Source of the DNA: Anaerolineae bacterium
GTDB lineage: Bacteria > Chloroflexota > Anaerolineae > Aggregatilineales > Aggregatilineaceae
Reading direction: 5' to 3'
DNA: 43,725 nucleotides
Assembly (NCBI GenBank): GCA_016930015.1
Contig: JAFGHR010000094.1
Span: 1 to 43,725 of the forward strand
In this document: positions 1 to 8,016 of the stretch, piece by piece
Numbering within the stretch: position 1 is the stretch's first letter
Layout of the letters: each line of letters begins with the position of its first letter
Program-made: the position numbers and the translations under genes
Notes under the pieces: generated by a model
Database searches by the model: none
The model's input: the letters and a program-made list of their open reading frames with translations, nothing else
What the model was told of the DNA's origin: nothing

Positions 1-14
1 CGCAGCATTACGGG

Positions 15-99
15 TGATAAGCACAGGTTATCAGGGATTAGGGCGCCGCCCGCATTTTGGAGCCTGCGAGAAAATAATTCCTGATAATCATCATTATCA
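15..99. repeat. Two TGATAA-type inverted repeats at the left edge
   Basis: Two short hairpins lie downstream of the M23 peptidase gene. TGATAA (15-20) pairs with TTATCA (28-33), and TGATAAT (82-88) pairs with ATTATCA (93-99) across a 4-nt loop. The second is followed on the minus strand by an AT-rich stretch and could be a weak terminator for the peptidase gene, or both could be operator sites. The rest of 1-153 contains nothing recognised. Confidence 0.3.
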
Positions 100-153
100 C
101 GAGTAATTATGAAGACGCGAGCCGGAAGGCATGTAAACCGGTCGGCTTGGGGA

Positions 154-1056
154 TCAGGGGATTTCGTCCGGGCGCGGTTTATAACCTGCCCACTCGTTGA
201 GCTGTGCGGCAAATGAGGAATGGTATTCCGGGAAAACGGCCAGGGCCGGATTAACGACCATGGTTCCCAGCCAGCGATCCATAACCTCTTGTGTGCCGAA
301 ATCGGCGTTCCAGAACTTGCCCGGCACGCCATAACGAATTTCGAGGTGCAGGTGAATTTCTTGTGAGTAACCGCTGGTGCCCGCTACGCCGATGATATCC
401 TCAGGCGTGACGAAGTCGCCCAGGCTGACCGAGTCGCGGGCCATGTGGCCGTACATCGTGTAAATCGAGATGTCGGCGTTGTATGGCGTTTCGATCACGA
501 CAATGCCACCAAAGCCGGAGTTATACCGGGGATAACGCCAGTTGACCTGACCCAGGTAATTGCCCTCGACGTAACACGCCACGCAGGATGAGCGCGCTGT
601 AACATAACCCGGTGCAATCGGGTGTACCCAGACCGGGTTGCCCTCAAGATATTCTTCCGGATAGGTATAGTCAATGCCGTAGTGGGGTTCTTCGCGCAGA
701 GGGTCCATGAACATGCCGGCCTCCGGGATAAAATTATGGTCGAGTGGGCGGCGCGAAAAAAACGCCAGCGGGTCCGCGTCGGTCCCCTTGATCCACTGGC
801 CGGTCGCCGGGTTGAGTAAATCGGTATACCCGCGTGGTGTGTCGGGGGGTGTTTCCGGCGTGGGGATCACCGGCTGGTCCGGCTCGATGGGTTTTTTACC
901 GGGGCCGGGATTGGTGCCCGGCAGCCTGTCGGCGGAAAGCGGCGGCATGGACATGTCTTCGATGTTAGCGGCGGCGGCGGTGCCCCATGAGAACAGGAAC
1001 AGGCATAATCCTGCTGTGAGCAGGCTGGCCCAGGTCAGCATAACGTATGGTTTCAT
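154..1056 (-). CDS. Secreted M23 family metallopeptidase
   Basis: This is a 300-aa protein with an N-terminal hydrophobic signal segment (about residues 5-30, with an Ala-rich end) and a Pro-rich linker (about 43-76). Its C-terminal domain looks like an M23/LytM peptidoglycan endopeptidase. Visible zinc-site motifs are HYGID (H125, D129), YGH (H204) and HLHLE (H235, H237). C158 and C161 could form a disulphide. The family cleaves peptide bridges in cell-wall peptidoglycan or processes surface proteins outside the membrane. The start is supported by GGAAG about 9 nt upstream. The nearby LysM lipoprotein on the same strand also suggests envelope work. A non-catalytic LytM factor is possible but less likely because the HxH motif is intact. 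Confidence 0.85.
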   Translation of the reverse strand: MKPYVMLTWASLLTAGLCLFLFSWGTAAAANIEDMSMPPLSADRLPGTNPGPGKKPIEPDQPVIPTPETPPDTPRGYTDLLNPATGQWIKGTDADPLAFFSRRPLDHNFIPEAGMFMDPLREEPHYGIDYTYPEEYLEGNPVWVHPIAPGYVTARSSCVACYVEGNYLGQVNWRYPRYNSGFGGIVVIETPYNADISIYTMYGHMARDSVSLGDFVTPEDIIGVAGTSGYSQEIHLHLEIRYGVPGKFWNADFGTQEVMDRWLGTMVVNPALAVFPEYHSSFAAQLNEWAGYKPRPDEIP

Positions 1057-1148
1057 GGGTTGGGCTTCCTATCCGGGGGGTATCTGGCCGATGGTGGTCA
1101 CGTTGCGGTCACGGTGGTTTGCAAGAATACTATTGAACAGGCTAAAAC

Positions 1149-1177
1149 TTGTAGGAACATCAAAAGCATACTATAAG
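1149..1177 (+). promoter_or_regulatory. Candidate sigma-A promoter of the leader-like gene
   Basis: TTGTAG (1149-1154) and TATAAG (1172-1177) are separated by 17 nt. Transcription would start near 1185, giving a leader of about 43 nt before the ATG at 1228. The -35 is a weak match. Confidence 0.4.
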
Positions 1178-1227
1178 ATAAATCGTGGTGCACGTCCATA
1201 ACAGATAGCCAAGGAGAGGGAAATATT

Positions 1228-1527
1228 ATGTCGCGCGAAGCTCTTACCACCATCGTTAGTCGTGCCCTGACCGATTCTGAATATCGCAGCCAACTGCTGT
1301 CTGATCCCGATGCGGCGCTTCAGGATTACGATCTGTCTGAGGCTGAAGCACAAATGATCCGTAACCTGAGTTCCGATGCTTTCGACGAGTTGACCATGGA
1401 CCTTGAATCCCGCCAGTCCAAGAGCGGGTTTTTGGGCGGTATTTCGTTGATGGGCGAAAAAGACACCGTCGATATGGACTCGGTGCTGAACCTGATGATG
1501 AACAAATATGGTCCTGGCGGCAGTTAA
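1228..1527 (+). CDS. RiPP-leader-like protein, Franean1_4349/Os1348 (NHLP clan) type
   Basis: A 99-aa protein starts at an ATG preceded by a strong AGGAGAGG. The first ~60 residues follow the pattern of the Franean1_4349/Os1348 family of nitrile-hydratase-like leader peptides: an N-terminal helix (SREALTTIVSRAL), a LLSDPDAAL segment, then YDLSEAE. The C-terminal ~40 residues contain GFLGG, a Met/Asp-rich stretch and a GPGGS end. There is no Cys and few Ser/Thr, so classical lanthipeptide chemistry is unlikely. In the family such proteins can be RiPP precursors, but no modification enzyme or exporter lies next to it; the neighbours are a cell-wall peptidase and a LysM lipoprotein. It is a monocistronic unit with its own promoter and terminator. 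Family assignment is from recalled sequence pattern; function is unknown. Confidence 0.75.
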   Translation: MSREALTTIVSRALTDSEYRSQLLSDPDAALQDYDLSEAEAQMIRNLSSDAFDELTMDLESRQSKSGFLGGISLMGEKDTVDMDSVLNLMMNKYGPGGS

Positions 1528-1561
1528 CCGTCCGCTTGTTGTTTTGTCTGGTAGTAACCAT

Positions 1562-1607
1562 AACCGGAGCACGGTGACGTAACGTCAGGCGGTGCTCCGG
1601 TTGTTGT
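1562..1607 (+). terminator. Intrinsic terminator after the leader-like gene
   Basis: A perfect 11-bp stem (AACCGGAGCAC at 1562-1572 with GTGCTCCGGTT at 1592-1602) has a smaller internal hairpin (TGACGT/ACGTCA) in its loop and is followed by TTGTTGTTTGT. It sits between the convergent genes ending at 1527 and 1630. Confidence 0.8.
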
Positions 1608-1629
1608 TTGTGTCGTGTGGCAGTCGATT

Positions 1630-2511
1630 TTACTCGGCAGCGGGAATGACAAGCTCCTGTCCGACCGTGATGTATACGACATTGCCTTGTACGATCAGGT
1701 TGTTGGCGGCAATGATCGCGTCTACGCTGGTTCCATATAACGCGGCAATCGAATAGACGGTATCGCCGGGCTGTACAACATGGCTTCCGGGTGATGCGCC
1801 TGCCGGTGGTGCGGCCAGTGGTTCGCCGGTCTCGGCGCCGGGCGATTCGGCTGCCGGTGCGGATTCGGCTTCTTCTGCGGTCGCGCAGCCGGGCAGGTTA
1901 AGCGGCCAGCCGATTTGCAGTGGCGTGGCGGCGCTTCCGCCGAGCGTGTCCGGATTCGCGGCGACCAGGTCGTCAACCGAGACGTTGTTAGTCTGGGCGA
2001 TAGAATAAAGGGTATCGCCGCCCTGTACGACATGCAAACAGGGGTTATCTTCCGGCGGAACCTCGGTCGGTGTCGGTTGCAGGGATGGGTCCAGCGTCGG
2101 GCCGGGGGTATTGGATGGCTGAATGTCGCTCATTCCCGGTGTTTCGATCCCCAGTCCGGCAGGTTGATTGGCTGCATCTTGCTCGTCCAGCGGGGTAAAG
2201 CTGGGCGCTATTTGTGGCGGCGTGGCCGTATCTGGGATGGCAGCGTCCGGCGGTGTGATAGTCGGCGCCAGTGTGATGGGTGACGCCGTTGGTGATGCGG
2301 CAGGTGCCACGGTCACAATGTCGGTTGGTGTAGCCTGTAGCGGTGTGTTGACCGGTACGGCTGTTGTGGGCATAAGATCATCAATGTTGACGCGGTTGGC
2401 CGTCGGCTGGACATTTGTCCCTGCGTTTTTGTAGCAGGCGGATAGTCCTAACATCACAACGGTGAGCACGGTCATAAGTCCCAACCGGGCAAATGGGCGA
2501 TCTGTGGGCAT
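1630..2511 (-). CDS. Lipoprotein with two LysM domains
   Basis: This 293-aa protein has a lipoprotein signal with lipobox LSAC (Cys26). A long Thr/Pro/Ala-rich low-complexity linker (about 35-157) probably spans the cell wall. Two LysM modules follow, at about 158-209 (GGDTLYSIA) and 243-293 (PGDTVYSIA). LysM domains bind N-acetylglucosamine-containing glycans, chiefly peptidoglycan. No catalytic domain is present, so a structural or wall-anchoring role is inferred. LysM1 is bounded by C158 and C209, which might form a disulphide. The start is backed by AGAGGA about 7 nt upstream. Confidence 0.85.
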   Translation of the reverse strand: MPTDRPFARLGLMTVLTVVMLGLSACYKNAGTNVQPTANRVNIDDLMPTTAVPVNTPLQATPTDIVTVAPAASPTASPITLAPTITPPDAAIPDTATPPQIAPSFTPLDEQDAANQPAGLGIETPGMSDIQPSNTPGPTLDPSLQPTPTEVPPEDNPCLHVVQGGDTLYSIAQTNNVSVDDLVAANPDTLGGSAATPLQIGWPLNLPGCATAEEAESAPAAESPGAETGEPLAAPPAGASPGSHVVQPGDTVYSIAALYGTSVDAIIAANNLIVQGNVVYITVGQELVIPAAE

Positions 2512-2645
2512 GGGGCAATCCTCTTCCTCGTATGGCCCAGGCAGGGAGGTTGATCCCTTTTGTTTTCTCCGATTCCAGCATACACCGAACGCCTGGTTTG
2601 TACAATGCGACTTTATAGCCGGTGCACCGAATGCGTCGATGAGTC

Positions 2646-2675
2646 TTGCCGGGCGACAGTGGGATATGATATAAT
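2646..2675 (+). promoter_or_regulatory. Promoter of tRNA-Gln (extended -10)
   Basis: TTGCCG (2646-2651) lies 18 nt before TATAAT (2670-2675). The -10 carries an extended TGA element (2667-2669). Transcription would start about 2682, just ahead of the tRNA at 2686. Confidence 0.65.
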
Positions 2676-2685
2676 CCTGTCGCCT

Positions 2686-2759
2686 TGGGGAGTTGCCAAG
2701 TGGCCTAAGGCAGCGGCCTTTGGAGCCGCCATACGCAGGTTCGAATCCTGCCTCCCCAG
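2686..2759 (+). tRNA. tRNA-Gln (anticodon UUG)
   Basis: The 74-nt cloverleaf folds cleanly. The acceptor is TGGGGAG/CTCCCCA with discriminator G. The D-arm contains GCCAAGTGGCCTAAGGC. The anticodon stem GCGGC/GCCGC carries loop CTTTGGA (anticodon TTG), and the T-arm is GCAGG TTCGAAT CCTGC. It closely resembles bacterial tRNA-Gln. The 3' CCA is not encoded. It has its own promoter and terminator. Confidence 0.95.
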
Positions 2760-2763
2760 CCTG

Positions 2764-2797
2764 ACGCGACCTGTGTTTGAAACAGGTCGCGTGTTTT
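2764..2797 (+). terminator. Intrinsic terminator of tRNA-Gln
   Basis: A perfect 11-bp stem (ACGCGACCTGT at 2764-2774 with ACAGGTCGCGT at 2782-2792) has a 7-nt loop and is followed by GTTTTA. It touches the stop codon of the convergent gene (2796-2798). Confidence 0.85.
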
Positions 2798-5700
2798 ATT
2801 CTACCGGGGCATCCTCAACGCGGTACAGGCGCGTGGCGCCCTGTTCGAACACAACGGTTAAATGCCCGGAATCGACCAGCCGATCCAGCGCGGTACGCTG
2901 CTGTCCGTGAGCGATGGCGCGTTCAATGGTGCCGGACACGATGTATTGAATATCGTATTTGGCGACCAGCCCCAGGATATCTTCGGGATCATCGGTTTCG
3001 TAAAAGTGGCGTATGTCGTTGACGCGCTCGGTGATTTCGTCGTTGTGGTGCAGGTACTGCTGGCGCAGATGATTTTGCCAGCCGGTCACACTCGGCAGGC
3101 CGGTGTAACTGGCGATGCGATTGTTCCAGTGATATTCACTGTCGTAGGTTTCAGCGATTACCGGGTAACCGTCCAGATTGGCGCGCATAAATGCGATCAG
3201 CGCCGCATCTTCGGCGAGCGTGACCTTACCGGCGCCGGTATCGATGAGCAGGTTTTGCATGAATGCATACCCGTTCAGGGAAAAGTGATCGCTGTGGCTG
3301 TCTTCTGTGCGCGCAGGCAGTGACTTGACCGGGTACAACAGGCCGGGCAGCAGCGCGACCACGCACACAGCGATCTTCAGGTAGCCGCGCCAACCGTGGG
3401 TTACTCGATCGCGCGCCATGTAAAACAGGATCACGGGTATCAGCAGGCCCAGCCATATCCACAACTGGAACGACACCTTAAAGCCGGTATTCATCCGGGC
3501 CACGTCGCCTTTGATCACGATGTGCTCGATGGCCAGCAGTCCCGCAAAGAAAAAACTGGCTGCCAGGTGTACATAACGCGCGTTTCGATCACCCCATGCC
3601 AGCGCCGTTGACGTGATCAACGCCAGCGCCAGCAGGACACTCGTGCCATCTTCGCCGCCGACCGTTAACGCCGGGAGCAAAAACAGCAGCAGCACGCCAA
3701 TTTCAACCGGGGCATCGGCGTCCGGTGTCAGCAGCCGCTTGATGCGATGCGCCATCCACAGACCGAGTACGATCAGCGGCCCGCCCCACACCAGCAGGAA
3801 CGGCCCGATCAGTGTGCGCGGACCTTCCCAGCGATCAATGCCGCTGTATTCACTCAGCGTGAAGTCGCGCAGATACGGCCCGGTGACGATCAGGCCGCCG
3901 AACGCCAGCGCGATCAGGATCGTGAGCATATACCGGCGCGGGTGACCTGCTACAAGCAAGCCTGATGCCAGCACCACCAGCAGCACCAGCGGCGCATAAA
4001 CCGCGATGTCCCAGGCATTAGTTATATAGATGATGCCCACTAACCCGCCGATGACAGCCGCCAGCCAGCGGTCGCGCTGCTGGAAAAAGGCCCACAGTCC
4101 CACCAACAGCAGCGTGACCGGCAGCAAGTCGATGATGTGCGCGTGCAGATCGCCGTACAGGAACGAAAAGAACGGCACTTCGTTAAACATGCCCCCGCCG
4201 CCGTTAGCCGACTCGCCGATAATGCGGGTTGGGTACCAGTACCAGCGGTGCGGATACATGTTGTCTTCGGGTTTGATGATCAGGTAGAGCGTGCCCAGGT
4301 TCCCGGCCAGCATCACCAGGATGGTGCTCAGCCCGGCGAGTGTCAGCCGCCAGCGTCTCGGCACCGGCTTTAACACGTTAAGCGCCAGGACGAACACCTG
4401 CGACCATACCACGCCGTACACGGTCGCCAGCACCAGGTTAGCGCCGATCTCCGGGGCGATGCCCAGCACTTTGAGCGGCATGGCCGCGATCACGAATCCA
4501 AAGTAGTAGTAGTTGATGGCAAGGCCGCTCATCCACGGGTTAGGCGGCGGGAACTCACCGGTGCGCCAGACCGCGTTCAGATACGCGAGGTCCATGTGTT
4601 TTTCGCCGCCCACCACCGGGTGCCAGTAATCAGGATTCACACCGCGAATGACGATACCCAGCGCGAACGCCGCCAGCCACAGCAGGTCCAGGGCCAGCAT
4701 GCCGCGCCAGTGCGCCCGGATGAACTGGCGCAGCGCCGGTCCCTGCCGCCGGTACAGGAGCAGCATGGCCAGGATAAACAGCGCCACGACGACAAATAGG
4801 CCGCCGCGCGTCCACAGCGGCAGTCCGGCCAGGGCCGTCAGCCACCAGGGGATCAACGCCAGCAGCAGCCACGCCGCGCCGCGTCCAAACGCGTACCCGC
4901 GCAGCCCTAATGACGGCAGCAGCGTGTATACCAGCGGAAACGCGAACCATCCCAGCGCGGTGAACACCGCTGCCCATACGCCGGTCATGATCCATAAACG
5001 CGTTTCGGACGGTGCGCTTTCCGGCGCGGTATAGGTTGTGTCGGCCACGGTGTCCAGGTTTATCCGGTTGCGTTCGTCGTACCACGGGAAATACGCCGTC
5101 ATGCGGTCGGGCGTGTAGTCTGTATTTTCAAATACGTAAACGGTCGGGTGATCGTATACGGTAAAGGCTTCTTCGGCTTCCCACTCGTTCAGCCAGCCGG
5201 GAACCCGATCGTCGGGTAAAACCTGATCCGGGATCACGAACGGGCCGACGTGCGGGAACGAATCGAACCGTTTGATCTGCCGGTAGCCGAGATCGCCGTC
5301 AAACAGGTCATCGTAAAATTGCTTGGTATACCAGTAATAGTCACGGTTGCGCGGCAGGGCGTCATACATACGGTTGCTGCTGATAGTCAGGTAGTCGGCC
5401 TTGAGCAGCGTATCGGACAGCGTGCGGGCCTTGCTCTCCTTATCGTGACGCACGATTTCCAGCCGCACCTCGGAATACCAACCGGTATCGAAACCGCTGG
5501 TGTTGCGGCAGTCATCGTATGAATGGTAGCCGACCGTTGTGTCCTCGCGGAAACAGATACGCGTTGGTGTCGCCAGTTCCCAACTGCCCTCGGTGGCGAT
5601 CGCCGTGCCGGTGATCCATAACGGTTCGGTGGCTGTGACGTCAAAGTTGGTATTCGTCGGGATATCTACCGGATCGTCAAACGTATACCAGCGCCCATCA

Positions 5701-7844
5701 CCGAGCAGGCTCGTGCTGTCATCCGACTCGCTGAAGTGTGCGGTGTAATCCTCGTCGTCGATGGTGAACACCAGGTTGGCTTCAGGGCCGATCACGTGCG
5801 GCACAAACAGGCGCGTGAGTGTCGCGCCTTCGATCAGCCGCACGATCTGCGGATAATCAGGGCCGGGTTGGGCGTAACGCACATAACTGCTGTCAGTATC
5901 CGGCAGGCGGATCGGGCTGAGCGCCAGTTCGCCGTCGGGCGTTTCATACTCCACAGTGGCGATCAGGTGTACGCTGTCGATGTTTTCCGGCCAGTCTACG
6001 CTGATTTCCCAGCGATAGGTGCCCGGTTCGAGGATAATCGGGCCGCCCTGTTCATCCAGCGGCAGATCGACACGCAGCTCGTAGAACTCGTCGGCTTGCG
6101 CCGAAAAATCCAGCAGGCGCTGCGCGTTCTCGCTTTTGTCGTCGAGTTGGTACAACTGGAGCGATACATTAACCGACACCGGTTCGACCCAGCGCAGCCA
6201 CAGGCGGCGCAAAATCATGCTGTTGTCGTCCAGCGTGTTTTGTTCGTCCGGCGTATCCGGTTCGTCCGGCGCGCTGGTGTCAGCCGGTGCCTCGTTTTCG
6301 TCCGGCTCACTGATCGTGATTTCCAGTTCTTCACTGGGGTACACCTCAGGTGTTTGGCCGAAGGGTGTTTTGAAATACGTGGCCATGCGATAGCGCAGGC
6401 TGTTGTGCAGCTTAAAGTAGTGTGTGTCGCCGTTGGCATCGACGCCGGTCAGCGTGGCCGGGAAGTTATCCGTGATCCACAGCGCCGCATCGACGCGGGT
6501 TTGCGGGCTGCGATAGATGCCCGTGAACGCAAACGCCCAAAAAAATGTCCCGAAAACGGCGATGATCTGGATGATATGCCCGGCCCGCTGCGGAAGCTGT
6601 GCCAGCCACCACGCCGCCAGTAAGCACAGCACGGCGTACAGCGGCAGATAGTAGCGCATGGTCATAAAGTGCAGGCGGCCATGCCAGCCGAAGTAAACCA
6701 CGATCCACGCCAGCATGATGATCACCGGGGCGGGGAACTGCCACCGGCGGCGGATCAGCCGGACGGTGATCGCGATCAGCGCCGCCGTGACCAGCAGGCC
6801 CAGCGCCAGCCCCATCCCCCACAGCGCCATGTTCGACCAGGGATACACATACGCGGCACGCCCTACAAACTGGTGTGAGGGCGGCCAGCCATTGCTCTGT
6901 TCGGCAGACAGGTGCGATACGTGCGTGATATCGTCCACCCACTTATCATTGAGTCCGATATCCCAGATGTGCGGCCCCTTGAAGGCATACGGCTGCGCGA
7001 AACGGAACGCACCCAGGCAGACCAGGGCGGCGAGCACCAGCAGCAGTGCGGCAGGCCGCAGTATGCGCAGCCAGTCGCGCCCGTGGGTGCGGATCGCGGC
7101 GGGCCATTCCCGCAACCGGCGTGGTATAACATAAGAATCAAAACGCGGGTAAACGTAAATCAACGCGGCCAGGGGCGCCAGTACGGCAGCTACAGCGATA
7201 TTGATGCGTGACGCCATCCCCGCGCCCAGCGCCAGCCCAAAGAGCACGTAGGCCCAGACGCGCCCGGTCTGGCCGATCACGATGGCCGCATACAGCGCCA
7301 CCAAAAACCACATGTGCGCCATAATATCAACCGTCCAGAAGTGGGATAACTGGATTGGCAGCACGGCAGCCGCGTACAGCAGCGCGGCCAGCAGCGACCG
7401 GCGTGTGCTCAGGAAGCGCCGCCCGATGACAACCACCATCAGGACCGAGATCAGGTCCACGATCACGTTCACGAAACGCCCGACGAGGTGGATTCCATCA
7501 AAGTCAAGCCAGATATCATCGCCCGTGATGCCTGCAACCAGTTCGGCGGTGCCCTTGACGATAAATACCGGCAGCGTGCCATAGGCAAAACTGCCCGGCT
7601 CGATGTTGTTGGGATTTAGCGGGTTGCAGCGTGTATTGAAAAACCCGGCGGACTCGTCGCAGCGCTCCGCGACCTCGTCCAGCAGTTCATCACGTTCACC
7701 GATCTCCGACGTGATCGTCGTCAGGAAAAGCTCATCCGGGTGGCTGTGGGTATAGTCGTCCCAGTTGATGCCGACCCAGCGCAGGCACCCCGCCAGGATG
7801 ATAATGCCGGACAAAATGAGCCAGGGGAAAATTCGTCGATTCAT
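2796..7844 (-). CDS. Giant polytopic membrane protein: GT-C glycosyltransferase-like half plus YYY/DUF2298 half
   Basis: This 1682-aa protein has two membrane-rich halves. The N-terminal half (about 1-440) resembles GT-C/PMT-type glycosyltransferases: an N-terminal helix followed by an acidic loop with DD and HPDE, then many transmembrane helices. It is followed by a soluble acidic region (about 500-930). The C-terminal half (about 940-1670) matches the YYY/DUF2298 family known from Chloroflexi and archaea, with RGVNPDYWHPVVGGEKHMD and NYYYFGF signatures. The family is thought to transfer sugars from lipid carriers at the outer membrane face; the substrate is unknown. The DUF2298 family is usually about 700 aa, so the two-part architecture accounts for the length. 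The start has AGGAAA upstream. The next gene, divergent at 8017, is also a GT39-like glycosyltransferase, suggesting a surface-glycosylation locus. Confidence 0.85.
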   Translation of the reverse strand: MNRRIFPWLILSGIIILAGCLRWVGINWDDYTHSHPDELFLTTITSEIGERDELLDEVAERCDESAGFFNTRCNPLNPNNIEPGSFAYGTLPVFIVKGTAELVAGITGDDIWLDFDGIHLVGRFVNVIVDLISVLMVVVIGRRFLSTRRSLLAALLYAAAVLPIQLSHFWTVDIMAHMWFLVALYAAIVIGQTGRVWAYVLFGLALGAGMASRINIAVAAVLAPLAALIYVYPRFDSYVIPRRLREWPAAIRTHGRDWLRILRPAALLLVLAALVCLGAFRFAQPYAFKGPHIWDIGLNDKWVDDITHVSHLSAEQSNGWPPSHQFVGRAAYVYPWSNMALWGMGLALGLLVTAALIAITVRLIRRRWQFPAPVIIMLAWIVVYFGWHGRLHFMTMRYYLPLYAVLCLLAAWWLAQLPQRAGHIIQIIAVFGTFFWAFAFTGIYRSPQTRVDAALWITDNFPATLTGVDANGDTHYFKLHNSLRYRMATYFKTPFGQTPEVYPSEELEITISEPDENEAPADTSAPDEPDTPDEQNTLDDNSMILRRLWLRWVEPVSVNVSLQLYQLDDKSENAQRLLDFSAQADEFYELRVDLPLDEQGGPIILEPGTYRWEISVDWPENIDSVHLIATVEYETPDGELALSPIRLPDTDSSYVRYAQPGPDYPQIVRLIEGATLTRLFVPHVIGPEANLVFTIDDEDYTAHFSESDDSTSLLGDGRWYTFDDPVDIPTNTNFDVTATEPLWITGTAIATEGSWELATPTRICFREDTTVGYHSYDDCRNTSGFDTGWYSEVRLEIVRHDKESKARTLSDTLLKADYLTISSNRMYDALPRNRDYYWYTKQFYDDLFDGDLGYRQIKRFDSFPHVGPFVIPDQVLPDDRVPGWLNEWEAEEAFTVYDHPTVYVFENTDYTPDRMTAYFPWYDERNRINLDTVADTTYTAPESAPSETRLWIMTGVWAAVFTALGWFAFPLVYTLLPSLGLRGYAFGRGAAWLLLALIPWWLTALAGLPLWTRGGLFVVVALFILAMLLLYRRQGPALRQFIRAHWRGMLALDLLWLAAFALGIVIRGVNPDYWHPVVGGEKHMDLAYLNAVWRTGEFPPPNPWMSGLAINYYYFGFVIAAMPLKVLGIAPEIGANLVLATVYGVVWSQVFVLALNVLKPVPRRWRLTLAGLSTILVMLAGNLGTLYLIIKPEDNMYPHRWYWYPTRIIGESANGGGGMFNEVPFFSFLYGDLHAHIIDLLPVTLLLVGLWAFFQQRDRWLAAVIGGLVGIIYITNAWDIAVYAPLVLLVVLASGLLVAGHPRRYMLTILIALAFGGLIVTGPYLRDFTLSEYSGIDRWEGPRTLIGPFLLVWGGPLIVLGLWMAHRIKRLLTPDADAPVEIGVLLLFLLPALTVGGEDGTSVLLALALITSTALAWGDRNARYVHLAASFFFAGLLAIEHIVIKGDVARMNTGFKVSFQLWIWLGLLIPVILFYMARDRVTHGWRGYLKIAVCVVALLPGLLYPVKSLPARTEDSHSDHFSLNGYAFMQNLLIDTGAGKVTLAEDAALIAFMRANLDGYPVIAETYDSEYHWNNRIASYTGLPSVTGWQNHLRQQYLHHNDEITERVNDIRHFYETDDPEDILGLVAKYDIQYIVSGTIERAIAHGQQRTALDRLVDSGHLTVVFEQGATRLYRVEDAPVE

Positions 7845-7931
7845 GCCGCTGTTTCCTGAAATCCGTTACGCGGTACACTAGGGTTCAGCCGTTACCACAC
7901 AATATTTAAAACAATACACCAATACGACCAG

Positions 7932-7960
7932 TTGAGCATCAAAGCTTGTGTATGGATAGT
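7932..7960 (+). promoter_or_regulatory. Candidate promoter of the PA14 glycosyltransferase gene
   Basis: TTGAGC (7932-7937) and GATAGT (7955-7960) are exactly 17 nt apart in the divergent intergenic region 7845-8016. The predicted start is near 7967, giving a leader of about 50 nt. Confidence 0.35.
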
Positions 7961-8016
7961 GTAAGTATCGATTCTGTGTTCTGGCGCGGGATTCTGCAAA
8001 CTGGGGCGAAAAACCG

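Noticed and set aside
5736..6623. 295-aa open frame on the plus strand inside the giant membrane protein gene
   Set aside because: Shadow frame produced by GC-rich codon use; no domain, no ribosome site, and the opposite strand encodes a clear protein.
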